Part shown: piece after piece, positions 27,701 through 37,226 of the stretch
Layout: each line of letters opens with the position of its first letter
Numbering within the stretch: the stretch's first letter is position 1
Assembly: GCA_902582235.1 (NCBI GenBank)
Contig: CACHQX010000004.1
Span: 53,054 to 117,053, forward strand
Direction: 5' to 3'
Source: an uncultured Pelagibacteraceae bacterium
Lineage (GTDB): Bacteria; Pseudomonadota; Alphaproteobacteria; Pelagibacterales; Pelagibacteraceae
Length of the DNA stretch: 64,000 nt
Notes under the pieces: generated by a model
What the model saw: the letters and a program-made list of their open reading frames with translations, nothing else
The model's database searches: none
Told to the model about the DNA's origin: nothing
Made by a program: the position numbers and the translations under genes

Positions 27701-28252
27701 GTGAATAAGTCGCTAATAAAATTTTTAACTGACTTTGGTCCATTAGTAATTTTCTTTTACTTTTACTATAATTCTGGAAAAGATCTTCAAGTAGCTATAC
27801 CGCCTCTTATAGTTGCGACAATAATTTCTGTCTTGATTGTTTGGTTTTTTGAGAAAAAAATTCCTACAGTACCTCTAGCGGGAGGTATTCTTATAACTCT
27901 TTTTGGAGGATTAACTATCTACTTCAATAATCCAATTTTTATTTATATGAAGCCAACAATAATTAATATTTTATTTGGCTTGTCACTTTTTTTTGGAAAA
28001 TATTTCACCAAGGAGCCTCTTTTAAAATTAATTTTGGGAAAGTCATTGCCCTTAAATGATGAAGGATGGAATATTTTAAATTTTAGATGGATATGGTTTT
28101 TCTTTGGCTTAGCCATTTTGAATGAACTTATTTGGCGAACACAAACTGAGGAATTTTGGGTAAATTTTAAAGTATGGGGTATGCTTCCAATTACTTTTAT
28201 TTTTACAGCTTTTCAAATTCCATTAATTAAAAAATATTCTCGAAATGAATAA
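27701..28252 (+). CDS. yciB: Intracellular septation protein A family (YciB/IspZ)
   Basis: 183 residues with about five to six membrane helices, starting from GTG. LTDFGPLVIFFYFYY near the start and WRTQTEEFWVNFKVWGMLP near the end are diagnostic. The family affects cell-envelope integrity and division. It overlaps the following DUF2794 gene by eight bases. Confidence 0.92.
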   Translation: MNKSLIKFLTDFGPLVIFFYFYYNSGKDLQVAIPPLIVATIISVLIVWFFEKKIPTVPLAGGILITLFGGLTIYFNNPIFIYMKPTIINILFGLSLFFGKYFTKEPLLKLILGKSLPLNDEGWNILNFRWIWFFFGLAILNELIWRTQTEEFWVNFKVWGMLPITFIFTAFQIPLIKKYSRNE

Positions 28253-28583
28253 AAATTTAAAATTAGTTATTAATAACTCAATTAAAAAATACGAAGAAAA
28301 ATTTTTTTTCGAAAAAAGTGAGCTTAAAATTATTTTAGATTTATACGCAAAAATGGTTTCGAACGGTTCTTGGAAAGACTATGGTCTTAATATTTCAAAC
28401 AAACAAATAAGTTTTAGTGTTTTTAAAAATGCTGCTGAAAACGCAATTTATAATATTTGCAAAAATTTCAAACCAAATAGCAAAAACTTAAAGTATTGTA
28501 TTACTGATAGTAGGGGCCGTATATTAAAAAATTCACACGATCTTGAAAATTTGATTAATAAAGTGAATTGGAAAAAACTTTAA
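28245..28583 (+). CDS. DUF2794 protein
   Basis: 112 residues. LKIILDLYAKMVSNGSWKDYGL, FSVFKNAAENAIYNICK and DSRGRILKNSHDLENLI match DUF2794, a family largely confined to alphaproteobacteria with no known function. No membrane segment or signal peptide. It is coupled to yciB and converges on the BI-1 gene, whose stop follows immediately. Confidence 0.82.
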   Translation: MNKNLKLVINNSIKKYEEKFFFEKSELKIILDLYAKMVSNGSWKDYGLNISNKQISFSVFKNAAENAIYNICKNFKPNSKNLKYCITDSRGRILKNSHDLENLINKVNWKKL

Positions 28584-29336
28584 TTATCTTCTCTGACCAA
28601 AAAGCCTTAGAAGCATTATGAATAGGTTTATAAAGTCTAAGTAAAGTGTTAATGCACCCATTATTGCTTTTTTGCCAGATATTTCGACAGTATCTGAAGC
28701 TGAATACATATTTTTAATCTTTTGTGTGTCATATGCAGTCAGACCGACAAAAATTAAAACACCTAATATTGAAATTACAAAATACATCATCGCAGATTTT
28801 AAAAAAATATTTACTAATGAAGCAATTATAATTCCTATCAATCCCATCATTAAAAATGAACCAAACTTAGTTAAGTCTCTTTTAGTTGTGTAACCATAAA
28901 TACTCATAGCACCAAAAGTTGCTGATGTAATAAAAAATACTCTCGCAACACTTACTCCTGTGTAAACTAAAAGTATCCATGATAATGATAATCCCATTAA
29001 AGAAGCAAATACCCAGAAAACTGTTTGTGCTTTAGCTGCTGACATTTTGTTAATACCGAAACTCATATAAAAAACTATTGCTAGGGGTGCTAGCATAATT
29101 ACCCATTTTAAACCTGAAAAGAAAATTGCGTTACCAAAACTTGTAAATGAAGCGATCGATCCTGCAGAATCTGTAACTACAGACATTTTAAATGAAATTA
29201 ATGAAATTATCCCAGTTAAAAGCACTCCAGTTGCCATGTAGTTATACACTTTTAGCATGTAAGCTCTTAAACCAGCATCCCAGACTGCAGTTTTTGCAGA
29301 AGTTGCTTGGAAAATATTTTGTCTGTTAAAATCCAT
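28584..29336 (-). CDS. Bax inhibitor-1 (YbhL/YccA) family membrane protein
   Basis: 250 residues with seven hydrophobic segments. Typical landmarks are the N-terminal LRAYMLKVYNYMATGVLLTG, GLTAYDTQKIKNMY near the C-terminus, and ALTLYLDFINLFIMLLRLFG at the end. Bacterial members act as pH-sensitive calcium leak channels or stress-response factors. A single transcription unit facing away from the aldo/keto reductase gene. Confidence 0.93.
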   Translation of the reverse strand: MDFNRQNIFQATSAKTAVWDAGLRAYMLKVYNYMATGVLLTGIISLISFKMSVVTDSAGSIASFTSFGNAIFFSGLKWVIMLAPLAIVFYMSFGINKMSAAKAQTVFWVFASLMGLSLSWILLVYTGVSVARVFFITSATFGAMSIYGYTTKRDLTKFGSFLMMGLIGIIIASLVNIFLKSAMMYFVISILGVLIFVGLTAYDTQKIKNMYSASDTVEISGKKAIMGALTLYLDFINLFIMLLRLFGQRR

Positions 29337-29401
29337 AAATCGAATATATTAATTTTACAAAAATTTTCAATGGTCTAAAGGTACCAAATTATAATAATTT
29401 T

Positions 29402-30442
29402 ATGAATTATAAGAAACTAGGCAGTACAGACGTCGATGTGAGTACAATTTGTCTCGGAACCATGACTTGGGGGGAGCAAAACTCAAAGGCTGATGGTTTT
29501 GAGCAAATGAATTATGCAATTGAAAATGGTGTAAATTTTTGGGACACAGCAGAAATATATGCGATACCAATGAGAGAAGAAACTTATGGTGAGACTGAAA
29601 ACATCATAGGTGAATGGTTCAAAAAAACAAAAAAGAGAGACAAAGTTATTTTGGCTACTAAAGTTTCAGGTCCTACTAGTAAAGAATACATAAGAGGTGG
29701 TGGATGCAGTTATGATAAAAAAAGTATGTCTGAGGCATTAGAGAAAAGTTTAAAAAGAATGCAAACTGATTATATCGATTTATATCAATTACATTGGCCT
29801 GAAAGAAATACTAATTTTTTTGGTCAACAAGGATATGAACACGACTCAAATGAAAAAAATTGGATTGCTTTTGAAGAGATTTTAGAAAATTTGAAAAAGT
29901 TTGTAGATGCAGGGAAAATTCGATATGTAGGTCTTTCAAATGAAACTGCATGGGGTTTGGCAAAGTGTCTTGAGCTCTCAAAGTTAAAAAATTTACCCAA
30001 GATGATGGCTGTTCAAAATCCCTACAACTTACTCAATAGGACTTATGAAGTTGGTCTTGCTGAAATATCGGTAAGAGAACAAAGTGGTTTGTTGGCTTAT
30101 TCTCCATTAGCTTTTGGTTATCTCACAGGAAAATATAGAAATAATAATATGCCAAAAGGTTCAAGGATTGATCTTTATAAAGATTTCACTCGCTACAATA
30201 ATGAAAATAGCATTAAAGCTATCGAAGAATACTATAAGATTTCTCAAAAATTTAATTTGGATTTTGCTCAAATGTCTATAAAATTTTGTGAAATACAGCC
30301 TTTTGTTACAAGTGTAATAATTGGTGCTACGACCATGCAACAGTTGAAAACAAATGTAGAAAGTGTAAATGTAAAATTAAATAATGAAATTATTAATGAA
30401 ATTAACGAAATTCAAAAAAAATATCCAAACCCATGCCCTTAA
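29402..30442 (+). CDS. Aldo/keto reductase, Tas-like
   Basis: 346 residues, NADPH-dependent TIM barrel. The catalytic Asp and Tyr are in FWDTAEIYAIP, the Lys in ILATKVSGP, and the His in YQLHWPERN. The length and YSPLAFGYLTGKY segment resemble E. coli Tas. Substrate unknown. Its end overlaps the next gene by ten bases. Confidence 0.92.
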   Translation: MNYKKLGSTDVDVSTICLGTMTWGEQNSKADGFEQMNYAIENGVNFWDTAEIYAIPMREETYGETENIIGEWFKKTKKRDKVILATKVSGPTSKEYIRGGGCSYDKKSMSEALEKSLKRMQTDYIDLYQLHWPERNTNFFGQQGYEHDSNEKNWIAFEEILENLKKFVDAGKIRYVGLSNETAWGLAKCLELSKLKNLPKMMAVQNPYNLLNRTYEVGLAEISVREQSGLLAYSPLAFGYLTGKYRNNNMPKGSRIDLYKDFTRYNNENSIKAIEEYYKISQKFNLDFAQMSIKFCEIQPFVTSVIIGATTMQQLKTNVESVNVKLNNEIINEINEIQKKYPNPCP

Positions 30443-30939
30443 TAAATAAAATCACAGCTTTACTATTTTGTCTTCTAATTTTCTCTGAAGCCTCAGCTCA
30501 GGAAATTAAAAAAGTTGGTAAATTCAAAGACTGGGAAACAATAGTTGTTACAGATGGAGCAAAAAAACTATGCTTTGCGCAATCGAAACCAGTTTTACAA
30601 TCACCAAAAAAAAATCCAAGAGAAGCAAGATTGTTTATTAGTTTCAGGCCAGCTGATAAAATTAAGGATGAAGTAAGTATAACGTCTGGTTATCAATACA
30701 ACACTCAAAATTCAATTACAGCTAAATCTGGAAAAAATAAGATTAAGTTTGATGTTAAAAAAGAAAATTTTGCCTGGATAGGCGATACAGGTTTAGAAAG
30801 AAAGATGGTTAATGTTATGAAAAAGGGATCAAGAATTATGATCACAGGCTATAATCAATCAGGATCTCAAACAATTGATCACTATTCTTTAATGGGTTTC
30901 ACAAAGGCTTACAATACTGCAAAAAAAAGTTGCGCTTAA
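30433..30939 (+). CDS. Invasion-associated locus B (IalB)-like secreted protein
   Basis: 168 residues with a signal peptide (about 1-22, ending SASAQ-type ASAQE). The body (FKDWETIVV, LCFAQSKP, ARLFISFRP, ALMGF-like SLMGFTKAY, C-terminal KKSCA) matches the IalB family of alphaproteobacterial periplasmic proteins. The family name comes from Bartonella; in free-living marine bacteria the role is unknown, probably envelope-related. Confidence 0.85.
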   Translation: MPLINKITALLFCLLIFSEASAQEIKKVGKFKDWETIVVTDGAKKLCFAQSKPVLQSPKKNPREARLFISFRPADKIKDEVSITSGYQYNTQNSITAKSGKNKIKFDVKKENFAWIGDTGLERKMVNVMKKGSRIMITGYNQSGSQTIDHYSLMGFTKAYNTAKKSCA

Positions 30940-30947
30940 TATCTTAA

Positions 30948-32132
30948 ATGAAAAAAAACAAAAAAATTGTTTTAGCCTACTCAGGCGGACTTGATACATC
31001 TATAATTCTAAAGTGGTTACAAGAAAATTACGATAGCGAAGTAATTGCCTATACTGCAGACATCGGTCAAGAAATGAACCGAAAAAAAATTATTAAAAAT
31101 GCAAAAAAACTTGGTGTTAAGAAAATAATAATTAATAATTTAAAAAACACATTTGTAAAAGAGTACGTGTTTCCAATGATTAGAGGTCATGCAATTTATG
31201 AAGGGGTTTACCTTCTTGGAACATCAATTGCGAGACCATTAATTGCAAAAGATCAAATTATGGTCGCAAAAAAATTTAAAGCTTTCGCTGTTTCACATGG
31301 TTCAACAGGTAAAGGAAATGACCAAGTTAGATTTGAACTTGGATATCATTATTTTGGTCCAAAAATAAAAGTTATTGCTCCTTGGAGAATTTGGAAATTA
31401 AAATCAAGAACAGATTTAATTAGTTATGCAAAAAAACACAACATCCCAATTCCAAAAGATAAAAAAGGTGCACCACCTTTTTCAGTAGATGACAATTTAT
31501 TTCACACATCTACTGAGGGTAAAGTATTAGAAAATCCAAAAAATTCAGCCCCTGAATTTATTTTTCAAAGAACAACTTCTCCTGAAAAAGCACCTAATAA
31601 ACCCAGTTATGTTTCCATTGGTTTCAAAAACAGTGATCCAGTTAGTATTAATGGAAAAAAATTAAATCCAGAAAAACTTTTAGAAAAATTAAATAATATT
31701 GGTGGAAAGAATGGAGTTGGAAGAGTTGATTTAGTTGAAAATAGATTTATCGGAATTAAATCAAGAGGTGTTTATGAAACACCAGGTGGAACGTTACTTT
31801 TAATTGCTCATAGGGCAATAGAGTCTGTGACACTTGATAAAGATACAATGCACAAAAAAGATTCTATTATGCCAAGATACGCAGAATTGATTTACAATGG
31901 TTATTGGTTTTCAAGAGAAAGATTTAAACTACAAAAAATTGTGGATCTTAAAAAAAATAAGGTAAATGGAAGTGTTAAGCTTAAACTTTATAAAGGGAAT
32001 GTTACAATTCAATCGAGAATGACAAAAAGCAATGCTTACTCAATGAAAAAAGTTTCTTTTGAAGAAAATAAAACTTTTAATAAATCTAATGTTGAAAGAT
32101 TTATAAATTTCCATAAAAAAAAAATAAAGTAA
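30948..32132 (+). CDS. argG: Argininosuccinate synthase
   Basis: 394 residues. The ATP pyrophosphatase loop AYSGGLDTSIILKWL is at residues about 10-24, and AVSHGSTGKGNDQVRFELG is the citrulline/aspartate-binding signature. It condenses citrulline with aspartate in arginine synthesis. argH is not adjacent; the downstream photolyase-like gene begins seven bases later. Confidence 0.97.
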   Translation: MKKNKKIVLAYSGGLDTSIILKWLQENYDSEVIAYTADIGQEMNRKKIIKNAKKLGVKKIIINNLKNTFVKEYVFPMIRGHAIYEGVYLLGTSIARPLIAKDQIMVAKKFKAFAVSHGSTGKGNDQVRFELGYHYFGPKIKVIAPWRIWKLKSRTDLISYAKKHNIPIPKDKKGAPPFSVDDNLFHTSTEGKVLENPKNSAPEFIFQRTTSPEKAPNKPSYVSIGFKNSDPVSINGKKLNPEKLLEKLNNIGGKNGVGRVDLVENRFIGIKSRGVYETPGGTLLLIAHRAIESVTLDKDTMHKKDSIMPRYAELIYNGYWFSRERFKLQKIVDLKKNKVNGSVKLKLYKGNVTIQSRMTKSNAYSMKKVSFEENKTFNKSNVERFINFHKKKIK

Positions 32133-32138
32133 AAAAAA

Positions 32139-33281
32139 ATGAATTTCGTAACCTCCAGAGCGAAAGCTATTGAAAAATTAGATAATTTTGTAGAAAAAAA
32201 TCTTTCAGATTATTCAAGGTTAAGAAACTTTGATTTTGGTCCTGATAAAAGAAGTAACGTTTCGTGCCTATCCCCCTATGTTACGCATGGGGTTCTTAAT
32301 GAAATTGAAATTATCAAAAAATCACTTACAAAGTTTTCCTTTTCAAAAAATGAAAAATTTATTCAGGAAATTCTTTGGAGAACTTACTGGAAGGGTTGGC
32401 TTGAGTTAAGACCAAACGTATGGGCTGATTATTTAATAAGTTTAAACAATATAAGAGAGAAATTTAAAAATAATAAAGAATACTTAAACGCAATAAGGGG
32501 AAACACTAATATTGAATGCTTTAATGAATGGGTAAAAGAACTAAAAGAAAACAATTATCTTCATAATCATACGAGAATGTGGTTTGCAAGTATCTGGATA
32601 TTCACATTGGATTTACCTTGGCAACTAGGTGCAGAATTTTTTATGCAACATCTTTATGATGGTGATGCTGCATCTAATACTCTTGGATGGAGATGGGTTG
32701 CTGGAGTACAAACTCAAGGAAAACATTATTTAGCAAGTGAATGGAATATTAAAAAATTTACTAATAATAGATTTAACAATATTAAATTAAATGAAAACGC
32801 ACCACCAAAAATTTCTGAAAAAACATACTCAATTGTAAAACAAAATTTTGCAAATTCTCAAGATATTTATCAAAATAATTTATTAGTTTTTGAAAATAAC
32901 TTGTCTTTTGAAACAACTGATTTTAAAGATTTTAAATTTAAAAAGATTTATTTGATATCAAACAAAAATGAAAACAGATCCATTAAACTAAGTGAGAAAG
33001 TAATTGAATTTAAGTCTCATTTAATTAAAGACCAAGAACAAAGAATAAAAAATCAGTCAATTGAGTGTGAGATTAAAGATATAAGTGAGGTCAAAAATAT
33101 AGGTGAAAATATTGTTGGTTTATATCCCACAGTTGGTGAAAATTTAGATTATTTAAATTCAAATAACATTAAACTCAATTTTTTATACAGAAAATTAGAT
33201 CAGTTTTCTTGGCAATATTGTAATAGGGGTTTTTTTAATTTTAAAAATTATATCCCAAAAATTATTACAATGTTTACTTAG
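32139..33281 (+). CDS. FAD-binding photolyase/cryptochrome-like protein without the antenna domain
   Basis: 380 residues. The sequence begins directly in the helical FAD domain: [41 protein letters not shown], and the flavin-contacting [16 protein letters not shown]. The N-terminal alpha/beta domain of photolyases that binds an antenna pigment is missing; instead a region of about 130 residues of unknown fold follows. DUF2256 and DUF393 genes converge on its 3' end. Whether it repairs DNA or senses light cannot be decided from sequence. Confidence 0.85.
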   Translation: MNFVTSRAKAIEKLDNFVEKNLSDYSRLRNFDFGPDKRSNVSCLSPYVTHGVLNEIEIIKKSLTKFSFSKNEKFIQEILWRTYWKGWLELRPNVWADYLISLNNIREKFKNNKEYLNAIRGNTNIECFNEWVKELKENNYLHNHTRMWFASIWIFTLDLPWQLGAEFFMQHLYDGDAASNTLGWRWVAGVQTQGKHYLASEWNIKKFTNNRFNNIKLNENAPPKISEKTYSIVKQNFANSQDIYQNNLLVFENNLSFETTDFKDFKFKKIYLISNKNENRSIKLSEKVIEFKSHLIKDQEQRIKNQSIECEIKDISEVKNIGENIVGLYPTVGENLDYLNSNNIKLNFLYRKLDQFSWQYCNRGFFNFKNYIPKIITMFT

Positions 33282-33399
33282 ACGAACATCTTTTTGAGCA
33301 ATATTTAACTTTATCCCAATTTAATCTCCATTTTTTTCTCCATTTAAATGGTCTTTGACAAACTGGACAAATTTTAGTTGGAAGGTTTTGTTTCTTCAT
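33274..33399 (-). CDS. DUF2256 small zinc-ribbon-like protein
   Basis: 41 residues starting [14 protein letters not shown]. Two cysteine pairs, CPVC and YCSKRC, flank the conserved [19 protein letters not shown] core that defines DUF2256, so a metal-binding knuckle is likely. The ATG at 33399 lies inside the end of the DUF393 gene, and the stop overlaps the end of the photolyase-like gene by eight bases. DUF2256 genes are often found beside cryptochrome/photolyase genes, but their function is unknown. Confidence 0.82.
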   Translation of the reverse strand: MKKQNLPTKICPVCQRPFKWRKKWRLNWDKVKYCSKRCSSK

Positions 33400-33745
33400 T
33401 AAGTTGATGTTTGTTTTTCAGAAAAAGAAAGTAAGCAACAAATTCATAAAGATAATGAAAAATTATAAATAAAGGTTTGAAGCTAAATATTTTAGCTAAA
33501 AATTTATATTTTGGAATTTTAGACCAAATTATTACAAATGCTTTGGCGCCACCTATAACCTCGCCGTTATCGATTACATGTAATCTTCTTAATAATTCTG
33601 CTGACGATTTTGAAGTGAGGTTTATTGCTTCCTGATTATTTGTAATATCAACCCATTCCAATTTATTATCTGAGTGTTTTTTATAATGGTCAATTTCCAT
33701 TTTGCAGATATTGCATGAGTTATTAAAAAAAACTTTTATTTTCAT
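33374..33745 (-). CDS. DUF393 (DCC family) thiol oxidoreductase-like protein
   Basis: 123 residues. [17 protein letters not shown] near the start has the C-x-x-C of DCC proteins, though the usual DG.C reads NNSC here. [22 protein letters not shown] is the second family signature. Predicted to be a thioredoxin-like fold. It overlaps DUF2256 by 26 bases and shares one base with the membrane-protein gene upstream. Confidence 0.82.
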   Translation of the reverse strand: MKIKVFFNNSCNICKMEIDHYKKHSDNKLEWVDITNNQEAINLTSKSSAELLRRLHVIDNGEVIGGAKAFVIIWSKIPKYKFLAKIFSFKPLFIIFHYLYEFVAYFLFLKNKHQLNEETKPSN

Positions 33746-34974
33746 TAAAATTTATCTCTAATAAAATATTTATAAAATTTATAAGGAGTGGCATAAATAG
33801 GCTTTGACGCCACATCATCAACCATCACAACTTTAGGGTTCCAGCCGAATGCAAATAAAAAAAACACTATTATAAAAAACTTTTTTGTAATTTTTGAAAT
33901 ATAATTTGTTTGAATTTTTTGATTGGAAAGTTGAATAAAATTTTCTTTTAATAAATACAAAAATGTAAGTAGAGAAAAAGTGTAGCTAATGTGAACTACT
34001 CGCGCCCAATCATACATGGCTAGATATAAAATTGTACTTGGTAAAAAAGCAAATAAAAAAGGGAAAAAAAGATTTTTAAATTTTGAAATAATCAATATCT
34101 TATTTTCGCTGTTAATTTTTGAATAAAGAGAGAGTAGATAAAGAGGAAAAAATCCGACCACAATTATAATTAAATACCTTAAAGCATAGGTAAGTTTAAA
34201 TTTATTTAAAAAATCTTTATAAAGTTCAGAGAAAGAGTTTGCAGACTGATTTCCAACATAGTGACAGGACATGTAACATTTTTCACCAAATTGATTTTTG
34301 AGAAAATCACTCATAACAGAATAATTCTCCTGGGAAAATGGATTTAGATAAATTAGTATCACAAAAAATATTGATACAAAATAACTGATTAAAATATATA
34401 AAAGTTTTTTATCGAATCTATGAATCTTAAAAACAAATAAATCAATTAAAAAAATAAAGGGAAAAAATAAAAATACCGGTTCCCATGTTAAAATACTTAT
34501 TGGAAATAAAACCAATTTATAAATATACTGAGTCTTTAAATTTTTAATATCAAAGAATAGATAAGATAAAAAAATAGTAAAAATTATTAGTTCTTTTCGT
34601 CCCAATACCTCTATTTCTGCGACTGGGTATAAAATAAAAATTGGAGAAAAAATTCCTAAAATTATTAATCGGTTTTGAAACAAATTTTTACAAAATAGAA
34701 TAATCAAAAGGTAATAGCTTATGAAAAAGAATAATTGAAATAATAATATCGAGTCTCTTAGTTTAAGGGACAAAAAAATTGAAAAATTTGTAATTATTTC
34801 CCCTATTAGACCCCGGCGAACAAAACCTCCTTCATAATTTATAAGCCAATCTGAAAGACTAGAGTCATTTCCAACATCGTGTTTTGAATAAAGAAAAAAA
34901 ATTCCAAAAAAAATAAGTGTTAGGACATAAATTTGGAAATAATTTGACCAATTTTTTTTTATATTCTCAATCAT
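33745..34974 (-). CDS. Polytopic membrane protein of unknown function
   Basis: 409 residues with roughly ten hydrophobic segments. The first loop has DWLINYEGGFVRRGLIGE, a motif I associate with polytopic proteins near glycan-assembly genes; no catalytic motif is recognisable. The start overlaps the glycosyltransferase stop by eight bases, so the two probably work together, for example on a polyprenyl-linked sugar or exopolysaccharide. That role is inference. Confidence 0.7.
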   Translation of the reverse strand: MIENIKKNWSNYFQIYVLTLIFFGIFFLYSKHDVGNDSSLSDWLINYEGGFVRRGLIGEIITNFSIFLSLKLRDSILLFQLFFFISYYLLIILFCKNLFQNRLIILGIFSPIFILYPVAEIEVLGRKELIIFTIFLSYLFFDIKNLKTQYIYKLVLFPISILTWEPVFLFFPFIFLIDLFVFKIHRFDKKLLYILISYFVSIFFVILIYLNPFSQENYSVMSDFLKNQFGEKCYMSCHYVGNQSANSFSELYKDFLNKFKLTYALRYLIIIVVGFFPLYLLSLYSKINSENKILIISKFKNLFFPFLFAFLPSTILYLAMYDWARVVHISYTFSLLTFLYLLKENFIQLSNQKIQTNYISKITKKFFIIVFFLFAFGWNPKVVMVDDVASKPIYATPYKFYKYFIRDKF

Positions 34975-35683
34975 ATTGATGCATCAATAAATCAAACTTT
35001 ATTCTCAATAATCCTATAAAATTGATTAGTGCAATTTTTGGTAGCCTCCAAACATGAAAAATTTGGGTGTCACCGTATTTTCTTTTTTTATGTTTAATTC
35101 CTATTTCTAATATTTTGTAACCCTTGTAGATCGCCCGAGCGTTATATTCCCAAAAAAATCCCTCTGGCATAGATGGAGTAAAACTTTGAAGAGATTTGTA
35201 AACATCTTTTCTAATTAGAGAAAAGGCAAAACTGGGATCTTTTAGTTTAACTTCAAAAAAAACTCCATAAACAAATCTTGCAAAATCTGAAAAAAATTTT
35301 CTATATAAAAAGTCTCTTCTTTTTATTCTATATCCAACAACTAAATCAGCTTTTTTTCGTACGTTCCAAAACTTAAAGATTTGTCTTGGATCACATTGGC
35401 CATCTGAGTCCATTATTAATAAATAATCAGCGTTAGCTTTTTTAATACCTGACATCACTGCTGTTGAGTACCCTTGTTTTGTTTTTTTGGATAATATTTG
35501 AATTTTGAATTTTTTTTTCAACTTTTCTAGAATTTCTAACGTATTATCTGAACTACCATCCTCACAAATTAAGAAGGAAAATTTAATTTTCTTTTTTAAA
35601 ATATTATTAACTTTTGTTATGAGATTTTTAATATTTTTACCCTCGTTGTGAGCGGGCATTAAAATCTGCAAAGAATTAGACAT
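34967..35683 (-). CDS. Family 2 glycosyltransferase (dolichol-phosphate mannosyltransferase-like)
   Basis: 238 residues, GT-A fold without membrane helices. LMPAHNEGKNI (about 9-19) and CEDGSSDNT bind the nucleotide sugar, MDSDGQCDP is the DxD-type metal site, and FFWEYNARAIYKGYKILEI is typical of DPM1-like enzymes. Likely transfers a sugar to a polyprenyl phosphate. Coupled to the polytopic membrane gene. Confidence 0.87.
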   Translation of the reverse strand: MSNSLQILMPAHNEGKNIKNLITKVNNILKKKIKFSFLICEDGSSDNTLEILEKLKKKFKIQILSKKTKQGYSTAVMSGIKKANADYLLIMDSDGQCDPRQIFKFWNVRKKADLVVGYRIKRRDFLYRKFFSDFARFVYGVFFEVKLKDPSFAFSLIRKDVYKSLQSFTPSMPEGFFWEYNARAIYKGYKILEIGIKHKKRKYGDTQIFHVWRLPKIALINFIGLLRIKFDLLMHQYD

Positions 35684-35710
35684 CTTTGACTTTTGTACAC
35701 TATTATGATT

Positions 35711-37198
35711 TTAAAAAGTATTTTTTTTAATGAAATTATCGGCTTCTTTTAATATTAATTTCTTTCTATCTAGGTTCATTTTATCATAAATTCTTACCAT
35801 CATTGACAGTCTTGGATTATTTAAAAAAAATTTTCTGTTTTTGTTGATGAATCTCCAATAGAGACCATCCATAATATTGCACCAATCCCCTTTTTTAAAA
35901 TCCATCATTTTTAAAAAATAGCTTGAACCACAGATATATGGTTTAGTTGCAAATATTCCCCCATCGCTAAAGAGCCCCATGCCGTAAACATTTGGTGACA
36001 TTACCCAGTCAGATGAGTCAACAAACATTTCCATAAACCATTTATAGACAAAAATTGGTTTAATCTCGCAAAGATTCATTATATTTGATAAAATCATTAA
36101 TCTTTCAATATGGTGAGACCAGCCATGATCATTAGCATTTTTAATTGCATAATCTAAAGGAGGCAACCCTGTGTTTCCCTCATACCATGAAGGTTTCATT
36201 TTTCGATTATGTTTAAAAAAATTTCCAGTTTCTAATTTATTATCAAAATTTTGATAAATTCCTCTCATAAATTCACGCCAACCTATTACCTGTCGTATGT
36301 AACCTTCCAAAGAATTAATTCTAATTTTTTTCTTTTTATGACTTGTTAAAATTCTATCTAATATAACTTCAGGTGTAATTATCCCTAAGTTTAAATAAGG
36401 ACTAAGTGCACTATGAAATAATATATTATTACTCTGATCAACAGCATCCTCATAATCTCCAAATAAATTTGATTTTTCTTTGATAAAAAAATCTAATAAT
36501 CTAATTACATCTTTAAATTCGGTTGCAAACCAGAAATTTTTTGTTGAACCAGGATGTTTTGAAAAATTTTTTTCTATTATCGTTTTTAAGTTTTTTGTGT
36601 GAGTAGTCTCATTTATTTTTGGAAAAGCCGGTATTTTTGTTCCTTTGGGAAGTTTTTTTCTATTATCTTCATCAAAGCTCCATTTGCCCCCAACTGGATC
36701 TTCACCATTCATTAAAATATTCATTTTTTTTCTGGTTTCCTTATAAAACACTGCCATGAATGGTTTTTTTGATTTATATAAATATTTTTTAAAATCATCT
36801 CTTGAATTCAAAAACATTGGAGTTTTTATTATGTTTAGTTTAATCTTATTTTTTTTGATAAAATCCAAAATTTTCTTCTCAAACGGTTTATCTTCTATTT
36901 CAAAAAAAGAAATTTCTTTAATTTTATTCCTTTTAACAACCTTTTGTATTTTTGTTAAATAGTCACTTTTAAAATCAGCGTTATCAATCCTTGAATAAGT
37001 TAGTTTGAAACTATTTTTCTTTAAATTATCTGCATATGATCGCATCGAAGATAAAAATAGTAATATTTTTAGTTTATGATGTTTTTCATATGTGCATAGG
37101 CCAAAATCTTCTGCCATAAAAAAAAGATGGTCATTTTTGAAGCGGCTTAAGTATTTTAATGGAAAAAGTTGGTTTCCAAGTGTAATAAACAATTTCAT
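35711..37198 (-). CDS. Photolyase-related protein, PhrB/(6-4)-type subfamily
   Basis: 495 residues, full length: N-terminal DUF-type alpha/beta domain (FITLGNQLFPL), then the helical FAD domain with QVIGWREFMRGIY, HHIERLMILSNIMNLC, and SPNVYGMGLFSDGGIFATKPYICGSSY. In iron-sulfur PhrB proteins a YC..C...CPFN.LYW segment supplies cluster ligands; here it reads KKGDWCNIMDGLYWRF, with two cysteines absent. Likely a light-driven DNA repair enzyme of the non-cluster branch. Divergent from the SDR gene. Confidence 0.87.
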   Translation of the reverse strand: MKLFITLGNQLFPLKYLSRFKNDHLFFMAEDFGLCTYEKHHKLKILLFLSSMRSYADNLKKNSFKLTYSRIDNADFKSDYLTKIQKVVKRNKIKEISFFEIEDKPFEKKILDFIKKNKIKLNIIKTPMFLNSRDDFKKYLYKSKKPFMAVFYKETRKKMNILMNGEDPVGGKWSFDEDNRKKLPKGTKIPAFPKINETTHTKNLKTIIEKNFSKHPGSTKNFWFATEFKDVIRLLDFFIKEKSNLFGDYEDAVDQSNNILFHSALSPYLNLGIITPEVILDRILTSHKKKKIRINSLEGYIRQVIGWREFMRGIYQNFDNKLETGNFFKHNRKMKPSWYEGNTGLPPLDYAIKNANDHGWSHHIERLMILSNIMNLCEIKPIFVYKWFMEMFVDSSDWVMSPNVYGMGLFSDGGIFATKPYICGSSYFLKMMDFKKGDWCNIMDGLYWRFINKNRKFFLNNPRLSMMVRIYDKMNLDRKKLILKEADNFIKKNTF

Positions 37199-37226
37199 AA
37201 TTTATTTATAAATACTATTATAAGAT

